Of a DNA stretch of 64,000 bases, positions 1 through 8,448 are shown piece by piece. Under the pieces are notes generated by a model, which ran no database searches, was not told the DNA's origin, and worked only from the letters and a program-made list of their open reading frames with translations. Numbering within the stretch: the first letter of the stretch is position 1; every line of letters begins with the position of its first letter. The stretch comes from Bryobacterales bacterium (lineage in GTDB: Bacteria > Acidobacteriota > Terriglobia > Bryobacterales > UBA6623): positions 485,078-549,077 of the forward strand of contig JAPPMG010000096.1 in NCBI GenBank assembly GCA_028819215.1, in the 5' to 3' direction. The translations under genes were made by a program, and so were the position numbers.

Positions 1-248
1 ATGTACCTGACGTGAACATGACCAAGTCTGGTGCCATGAATCCGTGATCGATCATGCGGCCATCGCCCTGAGCCTCTTGAGTCAGGAGACTGACCCTCTT
101 CGATCAGAGCGCTGATTCTTTTCACTCAATTCGAAGCAGGAGTGAAGCCGGTGATTCTAGTTCGTCATCTCAGCGCTTCCCGAACGCGCTATCCGGGCAC
201 CGACCTACAGGTGTCGGACCGCCTCGCGGACTGACCGGCGAGGACAAT

Positions 249-273
249 ACAAGGATTTCGTCCTTGTTAGAAT
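249..273 (+). promoter_or_regulatory. Inverted repeat and -10-like box before toxin-antitoxin pair
   Basis: ACAAGGA (249-255) and TCCTTGT (261-267) form a perfect 7-base inverted repeat around a 5-base centre. It lies 13 bases before the antitoxin start, where autoregulatory operators of AbrB-type antitoxins usually lie. TAGAAT at 268-273 matches the -10 consensus at 5 of 6 positions. If it is used, transcription would start at or next to the A of the ATG at 280, giving a nearly leaderless message. No good -35 box is visible. Operator function is inferred from position only. Confidence 0.5.
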
Positions 274-279
274 AAGGAT

Positions 280-567
280 ATGTCGAAGGTCACGAGCAAG
301 CTGCAGGTCACGATCCCAAAATCGCTTGCTCTGCAATACTCAATCCAGCCGGGAGATTCGATTTCGTTCGAAGCGGCTGGCGACATCATCCGAGTGCTGC
401 CTCCCTCGGCAGTCACTCGTCCCCAGCTTGATCGGCTCAAGCGACTAGCGTTGTTCGATGCGGGAACGGAGCGGCAGCGAGCCCGTGAGTCCCGCGCAAA
501 GCGACCAGCAGCCAAGAGGCGAGGCTGGACGCGCGAGGAGCTGTACCAGCGTGGCAGTACTGATTGA
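280..567 (+). CDS. AbrB/MazE/SpoVT-family antitoxin (VapB-like)
   Basis: A 95-residue protein whose first 42 residues match the swapped-hairpin AbrB DNA-binding fold: V-T-S-K-x-Q-V-T-I-P-K near residues 4-14, then P-G-D-S-I-x-F and a hydrophobic strand ending near residue 41. The rest is basic and probably wraps the toxin. It would bind the repeat just upstream and neutralise the PIN toxin encoded next. The toxin start lies inside this gene (17-base overlap), so the two are translationally coupled. The AAGGA sequence sits only 1-2 bases from the ATG, an unusually short spacing. Family assignment is good; the cognate pairing is inferred from overlap. Confidence 0.85.
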   Translation: MSKVTSKLQVTIPKSLALQYSIQPGDSISFEAAGDIIRVLPPSAVTRPQLDRLKRLALFDAGTERQRARESRAKRPAAKRRGWTREELYQRGSTD

Positions 568-982
568 TACAAACATCTTCGTTTATCGCTACGACGCTCG
601 CTTCAGCCGGAAGCAACAGATTGCCAAAGACATTCTCCGCTCGGCGATCGATGCAGGCGACGCTAGGGTGCCGCATCAAGTGGTTGTCGAATTCGTGGCG
701 GCGACGACGAGGGGCAGGCCAGGCACCCGACTGCTCAGCGCTCGAGAGGCCTTGCACGAGGCGGATGATATCTTGGCTCAGTTTCCGATCATATATCCGA
801 ACGAGGCCGTGTTACGAACCGCCCTGCGAGGCCTCGCGGCCTACGGCCTGTCGTGGTTCGATGCGCACTTGTGGGCCTACGCGGAGGTTTTCGGCTTGAC
901 CGAGATAATCTCCGAGGACTTCGCTCACGGTCGGCTCTACGGAAGTGTCATGGTGCGGAACCCCTTCGTTCAGGTTCAGTGA
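551..982 (+). CDS. vapC: PIN-domain ribonuclease toxin (VapC-like)
   Basis: Starting at the GTG at 551, the product is 143 residues, the usual PIN/VapC size. The acidic active-site set is visible: D6 in the D-T-N motif, E47, D104 in W-F-D-A and E122/D123 in S-E-D. VapC proteins are Mg-dependent RNases that cut tRNA or rRNA when free of antitoxin. A longer reading from 458 exists but only reads through the antitoxin gene in another frame, so the GTG inside the antitoxin end is the credible start. The last residues (F-V-Q) end normally, and the gene looks intact. Confidence 0.85.
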   Translation: MAVLIDTNIFVYRYDARFSRKQQIAKDILRSAIDAGDARVPHQVVVEFVAATTRGRPGTRLLSAREALHEADDILAQFPIIYPNEAVLRTALRGLAAYGLSWFDAHLWAYAEVFGLTEIISEDFAHGRLYGSVMVRNPFVQVQ

Positions 983-1511
983 AGTGTCTCGTCGCGAGTC
1001 GGCGGACGGTCGAGCTCGTTCGGGAGAGGGAGGCACCTGCACGGCTTCGAATGGATGAGATTGCCCCATGTCAAGGCAAATCGCGACAGAGCCGCAGGGC
1101 GCGTATTGGGATGAGCCTAGAGCGTCACCTGTATAGCTGAATGGTCAAATTGAACGACAAGAGAATAAGGCGAGCAGGCTCTGTGACAGCAGAAACTCCG
1201 GGAAGTTCTAATGTGACTCACGGATATAGTCCCCCTGTTCCTTCCCGCCCATCAAGCATGTCCGCGCGGTCCTCCTGCTGCGCCCGCAGCCGACCGGTCA
1301 TGCCGAGTTTTCCGCCCAGGGGCGGGAATGGATCGGCTCGCTAAGCACCTTGGTGGCCGCGGAGGATTGCCGCTGGCAGTGGCGCGGCCGCGTCCTGAGA
1401 ATAGTCATGCCGACCGGCGTCGCGGACAACACTGTGGGCCGACGAGTCGCTCACGCGGCAACGGGTTCTTATACTTGACGGTACGCGGCGAGGCTCCGTC
1501 GCGAATGCGCC
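983..1511. other. 529-base stretch without a recognised gene
   Basis: Short open frames occur on both strands but none has family features, a convincing ribosome binding site or a believable composition. TATACT at 1470-1475 is a possible -10 element for uvrC, about 37 bases before its ATG, but no matching -35 box is evident. No RNA gene or repeat was recognised. Confidence 0.5.
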
Positions 1512-3368
1512 ATGCCTCTCCCGCCACATTGGGATGAACTCAGGGCGGCAGCCTGGGAGTTGCCTGCCACGCCCGGCATCTACCAGTTCATCGGCCGAGA
1601 CGGCAAGGTCTTGTATATCGGCAAGGCCAAGAGCCTGCGCGACCGGGTCCGCAGTTATTTTTCGAACGAAGCCTTGGCCGATGCCAAGCGCGGCGGCCTG
1701 CTGTCAGAATCCCGCTCCATCAGCAACATTCTCGTCAGCAATGAGAAAGAGGCGCTTGCTCTTGAGAACAACCTGATCAAGCAGCACAAGCCGAAGTACA
1801 ACATCCTGCTGCGCGATGACAAGACCTATCCCTACATCAAGCTGACCAAGGAGAAGTATCCGCGCGTATATGTCACGCGGCGGCTCAAGAAGGACGGCTC
1901 TACCTACTTCGGGCCCTATTTCCCCGGCAATCTCGCCCACCGCCTGGTGCACTTCATCCACCGGCACTTCAAGCTGCCGTCGTGCAGCATCGACCTGACT
2001 CGAACTCACCCGCGGCCCTGCCTCGAGTACCACATTCACCGCTGTTGGGGGCCGTGCGTGAAAGGCTTGGTCCCGGACGACACCTATCAGCGGGCCGCCG
2101 AGGACGTAAGGGCGTTCTTGGGTGGGCGGCGGCACCAGTTGGTGCGTGACCTGAGAGAAAGGATGCTTCGGGCGTCCGAAGATCTGGAGTTCGAGAAGGC
2201 TGCCAGCCTGCGCAACCTGATCACCACCGTGGAAGAGATCACCGAGCGCCAGCGCATGGCGGCCGCCGAAGGGCGAGACATCGACATATTTGGCGTCCAC
2301 GCGGAGCCGCCGCTGGTCGCCGCCAACATCTTCCATGTCCGCAACGGCCGGGTGGTCGACCGCCGCGAGTTCTATTGGGAGGACGCCGCCGACTACGACG
2401 AGGCGGAATTCCTTGCGAGCCTGCTGCCCCAGGTCTACCTCGGGCAGCGGCATGTGCCCGCGCTGGTACGGGTGCAGCGGGAATTCGAAGGGATGGCAGC
2501 CTTGGCGGAGCTTCTAGCGGAGGACCGCGGGGCCAAGGTGGAGATCGCCGTGCCCGTGCGGGGTTCTAACCGCGCATTGTTGGACCTTGTCGTCACAAAT
2601 GCCCGCAGTTGTTTCGAGCAACGCTTCAGGGTGCGCAAGCCGACCGCGGCCCAGATGGCCGAGGCATGGCGCGACGCCCTGAACCTCCCGCCCGCCGAGG
2701 AGGGCGAGAAGTCCAATAACCGCATCGAGTGCTTCGACGTCTCCCACACGCAAGGCACAGAAGTCGTCGCTTCGATGGTGGTGTGGGAAAACGGGCGCAT
2801 GAAGAAGAGCGCCTATCGAAAGTTCATCGTCAGCCGGCAGGCCAACGATGACTTTGCCGCCATGAGGGAGGTTGTCCGGCGGCGCTACTCCCGACTGCAG
2901 GCGGAGAGGAAGGGATTTCCGCTGTTCGTGCTGGTCGACGGCGGCATCGGCCAGCTACACGCGGCGGCCGAGGCACTCGAAGAACTCGGTGCCGCGGCGC
3001 TGCCGCTGGCTGCGATCGCCAAGCGGGAGGAAGTTCTTTACGTGTTCGGGCAGGAAGACGAACCGCTAATCCTCGACCGCTTCAGCCCTATTCTCCACGC
3101 CGTCCAACAGATCCGCGACGAAGCCCACCGCTTCGCGATCACGTTCCATCGGCAGCGCCGCTCCAAGCGGGCGCTGCACTCGGAGCTCTTGGACATTCCC
3201 GGGGTCGGCGAGAACACCGCGCGCAAGTTGCTGACGCAGTTCGGCAGTGTTGCCGGAATCCGCGAGAGCGGCTTTGAAGATCTGTCGGCCGCCGTCGGCC
3301 GTCAGCGTGCCGCCGCCATCCGCGCCCACTTCGCCGGGGCGGCCGAGGGTCAGGCCCAGCAATTGTAG
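1512..3368 (+). CDS. uvrC: Excinuclease ABC subunit C
   Basis: UvrC makes both incisions around bulky lesions bound by UvrAB. The 618-residue length is normal. The N-terminal GIY-YIG nuclease is plain (G-I-Y at 22-24, L-Y-I-G-K-A at 34-39, R42). A UVR domain that contacts UvrB follows at roughly 205-240 (E-F-E-K-A-A-S-L-R), then the RNase H-like second nuclease (E-C-F-D-V-S-H and L-V-D-G-G). A C-terminal helix-hairpin-helix pair carries I-P-G-V-G-E-N-T-A. The 3' end overlaps the convergent ABC ATPase gene by 19 bases. The ATG at 1512 starts a typical N-terminus. Confidence 0.97.
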   Translation: MPLPPHWDELRAAAWELPATPGIYQFIGRDGKVLYIGKAKSLRDRVRSYFSNEALADAKRGGLLSESRSISNILVSNEKEALALENNLIKQHKPKYNILLRDDKTYPYIKLTKEKYPRVYVTRRLKKDGSTYFGPYFPGNLAHRLVHFIHRHFKLPSCSIDLTRTHPRPCLEYHIHRCWGPCVKGLVPDDTYQRAAEDVRAFLGGRRHQLVRDLRERMLRASEDLEFEKAASLRNLITTVEEITERQRMAAAEGRDIDIFGVHAEPPLVAANIFHVRNGRVVDRREFYWEDAADYDEAEFLASLLPQVYLGQRHVPALVRVQREFEGMAALAELLAEDRGAKVEIAVPVRGSNRALLDLVVTNARSCFEQRFRVRKPTAAQMAEAWRDALNLPPAEEGEKSNNRIECFDVSHTQGTEVVASMVVWENGRMKKSAYRKFIVSRQANDDFAAMREVVRRRYSRLQAERKGFPLFVLVDGGIGQLHAAAEALEELGAAALPLAAIAKREEVLYVFGQEDEPLILDRFSPILHAVQQIRDEAHRFAITFHRQRRSKRALHSELLDIPGVGENTARKLLTQFGSVAGIRESGFEDLSAAVGRQRAAAIRAHFAGAAEGQAQQL

Positions 3369-4147
3369 TAGCCGTCCTTGGTCTCGACCTCAATCGCAGT
3401 GCCGTAGACGTCTGACAGGACATCGTTGGCCAGCAGTCGCTCTTTCGGGCCGTCGGCGTGGAGGCGCCCGTTCTTCAACAGGATGACTCGCGACACCTCC
3501 GGAATGATGTCGGGAAGGTGGTGGGTCACATAGATGAGGCTGGTGCCCAAGGCTGCGACGTGACGCAACGTATCGCGCAGCTCGATGGCGGCGCGGAGGT
3601 CCAGTCCGTTGGAGGGCTCATCGAGCAGCAGCGCGCGCGGCTCGTTGACGAGCGCACGGCCGATCACCACGCGCTTGGCCTCGCCCGAGGACATGGCGTT
3701 GACCGGCTTGTCTCTCAGGTGCTCGGCATGCATCAGCCGCAGCACCTCCTCTCCGCGGGCTTCCATAGCGTCCGTGACGGGATGCTGGGGCCAAAGCTCG
3801 AAGCTGGAATAGTAGCCAGACAGGACTACGCTGCGGCCGGTGGCGCTCTTGGAGCACGCTTGGACCATCTCGTTGGATACGACCGCGATCAGCTTGCGCA
3901 TGTCGTGGACGTGCCAGTCGGAGCGGCCGAACACTTTCATCACCGGACCGTAGCGCCGGACAGGGTGGTCGTAACGCATCATCGTGCGGATCAGGGTGGA
4001 CTTGCCCGAGCCGTTCGGGCCAATGATGGCCAGATGCTGGCCGCAGGGTATCGAGAGCGACACATCGTCTAGGGCCAATGTCTCGCCACGGTAGACCGTA
4101 ATGTTGCGGAACTCGAGGAGCGGCGGATCTGGCGCGGCTTCAGTCAT
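3350..4147 (-). CDS. ABC transporter ATP-binding protein
   Basis: A single nucleotide-binding domain of 265 residues from the ATG at 4147; a TTG at 4180 would add 11 residues. Walker A G-P-N-G-S-G-K-S-T is at 43-51, the signature M-S-S-G-E-A-K-R at 152-159, Walker B A-L-L-L-D-E-P at 172-178, and the switch His in Y-V-T-H-H. It resembles the stand-alone ModF/YlmA-like ATPases. No permease or binding protein is adjacent, so the substrate is unknown. The canonical Q-loop glutamine is not obvious: the segment reads V-V-S-N-E-M. The gene converges on uvrC and overlaps its end. Confidence 0.88.
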   Translation of the reverse strand: MTEAAPDPPLLEFRNITVYRGETLALDDVSLSIPCGQHLAIIGPNGSGKSTLIRTMMRYDHPVRRYGPVMKVFGRSDWHVHDMRKLIAVVSNEMVQACSKSATGRSVVLSGYYSSFELWPQHPVTDAMEARGEEVLRLMHAEHLRDKPVNAMSSGEAKRVVIGRALVNEPRALLLDEPSNGLDLRAAIELRDTLRHVAALGTSLIYVTHHLPDIIPEVSRVILLKNGRLHADGPKERLLANDVLSDVYGTAIEVETKDGYYNCWA

Positions 4148-4380
4148 CTGGATTTCTGTCAGGTCCCGCTTTGGGTGCAACCGGCTAGGCGAGCTGTAGA
4201 TCGCGCGCAGTCCCGCGGAGGCGTTAGTGGGTGCGCCACGGCGTTGCCGTCCTCGCCGGCGCTGCCTAGCGATGCGTCCAGTAGGTGTTCCGATCTGACG
4301 TCGTCGCTATCAGAAGTCCATTATGAACAGACGGCCGCCGACTCGCGCGACGACGCTGCTGAGTAACGCGCCGCGAACGA

Positions 4381-7023
4381 CTATTCTCGCTCGCTTGCCG
4401 GCACGACGACGAACGTGACCGGGATGGAGGCAAGCGTGTCACTGGTTAGATCATTCGTTGCGGAGTACAAGACCTTCAGGTGGCCATTGTGGGTGTCAGG
4501 GGCCATGCCTGCGCCGAGAGTGCTGACCGTGATCTCGGCAGTGGCTCCGCTTGCGATACTCCGCTGCGGCGGATTGGCGAAGAGCCAGACCCTGTCTCCA
4601 ACGAAAGCGAACGATGAAGTGCTGTTTCCGGAATTCGTAACTCGAACGACTTGAGCAGCGGGGTCCGAACCGAGCGGCGCCACGAACGTGAGTGCCTGTG
4701 GGCTTGCGGCGGCTGACAACCGGGGGGACGCTTCTGTCACGACTTCGGCAGTCAGTGTGCCTCGGATTCTGGTCCGGGGCGAATAGCCGACAAGGCTGAC
4801 GAAATACGTGCTGGATGGGTCCAGCGGCGGATTCGAGTCGCGGTTGATGACGACCGTCTCAGTACTGCCCGTGCTATTCGATTGGAATTCGGCATAAAAC
4901 CTAGCAGCCTGCCCATCTGCGCCATACTCCCAGTAAACGCGATCCCGGTCAGCATGGACCAATAGGTCGACTTCGACAGCTGGCGTAGCCGCCTCGAAAC
5001 TGAACCGAACTTCACCCGCGTCGGATGGAGGGTCGAAGCGAAATGACTCCTCCTCGTCATGGACGAAGAGCCTGTAATTGTTCTCAGCGAGATCTACGTC
5101 GACAGGTTGCCCGGCCTGAATCCGCTGGGCTTGCGAGAAGAGTGCCTCGGCATGGGTCGGCTGCGCCATCGCGATCATTAGGTCCGACTCACGGCTCTCG
5201 ATGTCGCCCGACCAGCGCACAAACTCCCAATCTGGGTTCGGAACCGCCGTCAGGCGGACCGATGCCCCTTCGCTGTAGTAGCCGTCGCCTGACGAGGGCT
5301 GGATGTTGATCGAGCCGCCCTTGGATCTCGCGACCCCCGTTGACAGGGGGTGCTCAGATACGAAATTGGCTGCGATCCGACCGCCCAATCGCGGTAGGGC
5401 TAGGCTGTGAGTGCGTGCCCCGCCGTTGCTCCAGCTCTTGAAACGGTAGCGCCGCTGGCCGCCATGCGGAACGGACCGCACTTCGTCTGTGGCGAGTCTG
5501 ATCAGCTTGTTCTTGACATCGGTCAGGATCGCCGACGGACCATAGGTCCAGTACTCCGGATTCGAGTCATAGTAGCCATGGATGCTAACGAAGAATGGCT
5601 CGATGTTTGCATCGATCAGGAAGATCGGACGATCGGTGAAGTAGGCCTCGAACACCTTCCCCGCTCGGTCAACTGTCCATGACGCTGGATTCGAGGACCG
5701 TCCGTGGTGACCCCTCAGTACGCGACGCCAACGCAAGAACCGATGGGTGGCATCCGTGTCGGGAACTGCCAGGGCTTGGACCTCCGTACGCTCTGTGTAG
5801 TAGCCATCCGGTGAGTTGGGGCGCAGCTCGACACTCCCTTGATTGGCTGGATAGACTGCTGTCCCGACGCGGTGCTGCACGATGAAGTTCGCCTCCATCC
5901 ATGTCCGGTCGGCTGTAGCAGTCACGCTGCGCGAGCGGGCACTCCCGTCGCTCCAACGTCCGAACAAGTACCGGCTATCCCCGTTTGTTTGGGACACCGG
6001 TGCCTCGACAGAATGTTCGCTTCCGTTTGCCCAGTCGAAGTTCGCCGGCGTGGCCACTCGCACACCGTCAACGACAATTTCCAAGCCGGGCGGATTCGTC
6101 GAGATCACTGTCGTGGTCGGGAGTCTCCCGTACAGCCGTGCTACGCCATCGATATCCCCCGGGGAGAGTCCCGCAGACGGAACGTTCATCCCGGGCGGCA
6201 CGGTCTCAAGCACGCGACCGCCGTTCGAAGAGTAGCCGCCAGTTCGGTAGTGCATCACGGAGGAGTAGTTGTAGGGGCCCGACGCCGGATGCACTGCTGG
6301 AAAAGCGTTTTGGCCTCTCTTGTCGAGATTCTCATCCAGCACTGTCACGAATGCGTCACGGTCCTCGCGTTGGTGCTCGTGCCACAGTCCGACCGCATGG
6401 CCAATCTCATGTGCAACGGTATCGGCGTTGCAGCCGTGTGGTGGTATAGAAATCTGTTGTTCCCCGCCAACCATTCCAACCCTTGACCGGCAATTTCCTG
6501 ACGAAACGTTCAAGAACCGCACATAGTTCTCCTCGGTCGTGCGCGCGGTCAAGGAAACCGCCGTCTTGTCGTTCCATTCCCCAATCGCTTCAAGGATGTC
6601 TTGGCGCTGCTCGTCCGAGACAGGCTCGTCGATCACGTATGGAACGACACCGCCGGGCCAAAGATATGTGGAGCTTCTTGCGGAGAGATCACGTCGACGT
6701 AGCCCAGTCAGTTCCCGGTCCTTATCCGATCTCGGGGTCGGTGCTCTTGGCCCCAACTCGTCGGCCCTGCCGAGCACAATGTCACCGGCGTGGACGGCCA
6801 TGCCGTCGATCACAGCATAGGTAAGCGCCATCCCGCGGAAATTCGCAGTCCCGGACACTTCTGGCAGCGGGCCTGCCGCGGCAGCGAGAGGAATCGCTTG
6901 CAATCGGCGCGGACGGGGCAACTCCGAGGTGCCTTCGCGCGGTTGCGCCCCCGCAACCAAGCACGAGGCGGCGATCAGGCTGACAGGTCGGACGAATGCA
7001 CCGCTAACGCAATCCCAGGCCAA
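4381..7023 (-). CDS. Secreted astacin-type (M12A) metalloprotease with beta-repeat and C-terminal accessory domains
   Basis: 880 residues. A hydrophobic segment at about 12-27 acts as signal peptide. The catalytic domain covers about 110-300, with the zinc motif H-E-I-G-H-A-V-G-L-W-H at 205-215 and the Met-turn S-V-M-H-Y at 255-259, both diagnostic of astacins. Four repeats of about 75-85 residues follow, each with an F-x-x-W-S/R core like the divergent InlB B-repeat. Next comes a segment like the pre-peptidase C-terminal domain, then a final BACON/Ig-like domain (W-L-F-A-N-P). The product is probably an exported protease with adhesive modules. The only in-frame start is a TTG at 7023. An ATG at 7030 is out of frame, so the 5' end deserves checking. 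Confidence 0.85.
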   Translation of the reverse strand: MAWDCVSGAFVRPVSLIAASCLVAGAQPREGTSELPRPRRLQAIPLAAAAGPLPEVSGTANFRGMALTYAVIDGMAVHAGDIVLGRADELGPRAPTPRSDKDRELTGLRRRDLSARSSTYLWPGGVVPYVIDEPVSDEQRQDILEAIGEWNDKTAVSLTARTTEENYVRFLNVSSGNCRSRVGMVGGEQQISIPPHGCNADTVAHEIGHAVGLWHEHQREDRDAFVTVLDENLDKRGQNAFPAVHPASGPYNYSSVMHYRTGGYSSNGGRVLETVPPGMNVPSAGLSPGDIDGVARLYGRLPTTTVISTNPPGLEIVVDGVRVATPANFDWANGSEHSVEAPVSQTNGDSRYLFGRWSDGSARSRSVTATADRTWMEANFIVQHRVGTAVYPANQGSVELRPNSPDGYYTERTEVQALAVPDTDATHRFLRWRRVLRGHHGRSSNPASWTVDRAGKVFEAYFTDRPIFLIDANIEPFFVSIHGYYDSNPEYWTYGPSAILTDVKNKLIRLATDEVRSVPHGGQRRYRFKSWSNGGARTHSLALPRLGGRIAANFVSEHPLSTGVARSKGGSINIQPSSGDGYYSEGASVRLTAVPNPDWEFVRWSGDIESRESDLMIAMAQPTHAEALFSQAQRIQAGQPVDVDLAENNYRLFVHDEEESFRFDPPSDAGEVRFSFEAATPAVEVDLLVHADRDRVYWEYGADGQAARFYAEFQSNSTGSTETVVINRDSNPPLDPSSTYFVSLVGYSPRTRIRGTLTAEVVTEASPRLSAAASPQALTFVAPLGSDPAAQVVRVTNSGNSTSSFAFVGDRVWLFANPPQRSIASGATAEITVSTLGAGMAPDTHNGHLKVLYSATNDLTSDTLASIPVTFVVVPASERE

Positions 7024-7070
7024 GGCTCATGATATGGGAAGCCATCGGCACATTTGTGATTCTCGGTGAT

Positions 7071-8378
7071 TCAATCAGAATCCGATTTCGCTGAATCGTC
7101 CGTTGCCTGCACCGCCCGCCGATCCCGATAGAGACGGGCGCCCGCCAGCCCAGCCACGATCAGTCCGGCCCACGCTAGCACCGCGGGCAGCCACTCCGCC
7201 CAGCCGACATCGTACAGCGCCAGCACGTCGCCTCTCTCCATCGTCCAGTGCCATGCCTCGTGCGCCGCGAACGCTGACAGGATGATCGTGCCCAGCCTCT
7301 CGGCAACCACGTGCCGGAAGAGCAGCGCCAACGCGGGCACCAGCAGAGTCAGCGCGAACAACTGTCCCAGTTCGACCCCGACGTTGAAGGCGAGCAGGGA
7401 TGTGACCAAGTGCCCTCCAGCGAATTGCAGGGTCTCTCGCAGAGCGAAGGAGAAGCCAAAACCGTGGATCAGGCCGAACCCGAGCGCGACCAGCCAGCGA
7501 TGTCGCGCTGTGCCGACGATGTTCTCCAAGGCCATGTAGACGATCGAGACGGCGATCAGCGCCTCGACCAGAGGCGGGAACCACAGCGCATCGGGCGCGA
7601 AGTCCAGTGCGCTGCCGATCAGAGTGATCGAATGCGCCACGGTGAAGGCAGTCACGATCAGGACCAGAGGCTTGAAGCGGCGCAGGGGAATGACCAAGCA
7701 GAACAGGAACAGCAGGTGATCTGGGCCATCAAGGATGTGGACGAACCCCAGCTGGACGAAATGCCAGGCAGCTTGGAACCAGCTCGGATCCAGGGTCACC
7801 AGTCCCGGGTCTTCCGAAAACTGATAGGCCCGGGTCGTGCCATCGGCCAGATAGAACTGCAGGGTGAGCAAGACCCTCTCCGCAAGGTGACCCAGTCCGG
7901 CTCGAAGCGAGAATTGCGACTCCTCTGACCGGATGGGAAAGTCCAGCTGCACATCGAACATCACCTGATCCCAGACCAGTCTTTCGGTGTTGGCAGGCTT
8001 GGCTTCGGCAACGCGCGCGAGAGCGCTGTCGATGTGGCTGAAGGACCTATCAGACGGCAGGGAAATCTGAGTTCCCGACACGACGGGCGGCGGCAGCCGC
8101 TCTCCGTCTTCGTAGACTTCCACGAACGGCACGATCCACTGCGTGGCCAGATCGTTCAATCGTGGCTCTAGGGCCGCGACATCGAGGTAACCCGGCCCGA
8201 ACTCCGGCACTTCCACGTCCCGCATTGAGTTCAGCGGCACGCGCATCACGAGTTGAAAGCTGTCGCCATGCGCTCTGGCCAGCGTCCGCGCAACCACTTC
8301 GGTTGGAATTTCGTGGGCCGCGGCAGGACTGGCAAGCAGCAGGCCAAGGCTGCAGAGGACGGATTTCGTGCGAATCAT
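7071..8378 (-). CDS. HupE/UreJ-family membrane protein
   Basis: About 435 residues from the ATG at 8378; a GTG at 8396 is an alternative. A signal peptide (L-L-L-A-S-P-A-A-A-H) precedes a periplasmic region of about 180 residues. A C-terminal block of about six membrane helices follows, with H-I-L-D-G-P-D-H-L-L-F, F-T-V-A-H-S-I-T-L and G-L-I-H-G-F-G-F. These His-rich helix motifs mark the HupE/UreJ_2 family, some members of which move nickel or cobalt; no nickel enzyme is nearby to support that role. The product ends with a charged cytoplasmic tail. It is divergent from the lipoprotein gene at 8449. Confidence 0.8.
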   Translation of the reverse strand: MIRTKSVLCSLGLLLASPAAAHEIPTEVVARTLARAHGDSFQLVMRVPLNSMRDVEVPEFGPGYLDVAALEPRLNDLATQWIVPFVEVYEDGERLPPPVVSGTQISLPSDRSFSHIDSALARVAEAKPANTERLVWDQVMFDVQLDFPIRSEESQFSLRAGLGHLAERVLLTLQFYLADGTTRAYQFSEDPGLVTLDPSWFQAAWHFVQLGFVHILDGPDHLLFLFCLVIPLRRFKPLVLIVTAFTVAHSITLIGSALDFAPDALWFPPLVEALIAVSIVYMALENIVGTARHRWLVALGFGLIHGFGFSFALRETLQFAGGHLVTSLLAFNVGVELGQLFALTLLVPALALLFRHVVAERLGTIILSAFAAHEAWHWTMERGDVLALYDVGWAEWLPAVLAWAGLIVAGLAGARLYRDRRAVQATDDSAKSDSD

Positions 8379-8388
8379 GGAGATCTGC

Positions 8389-8417
8389 TTGCCCACCTTT
8401 ACTTAAGCAAGTATGAT
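8389..8417 (+). promoter_or_regulatory. Candidate sigma70 promoter for the 8449 lipoprotein gene
   Basis: TTGCCC (8389-8394, 4 of 6) and TATGAT (8412-8417, 5 of 6) are separated by 17 bases, giving a start about 25 bases before the ATG at 8449. TACTT (8400-8404) and AAGTA (8409-8413) form a small inverted repeat between them that could bind a regulator. The -35 box reaches the alternative GTG start of the divergent gene, which slightly favours that gene's internal ATG. Confidence 0.4.
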
Positions 8418-8448
8418 GGCTTAGGCCGAAACGGGCCGGAAAACACCA

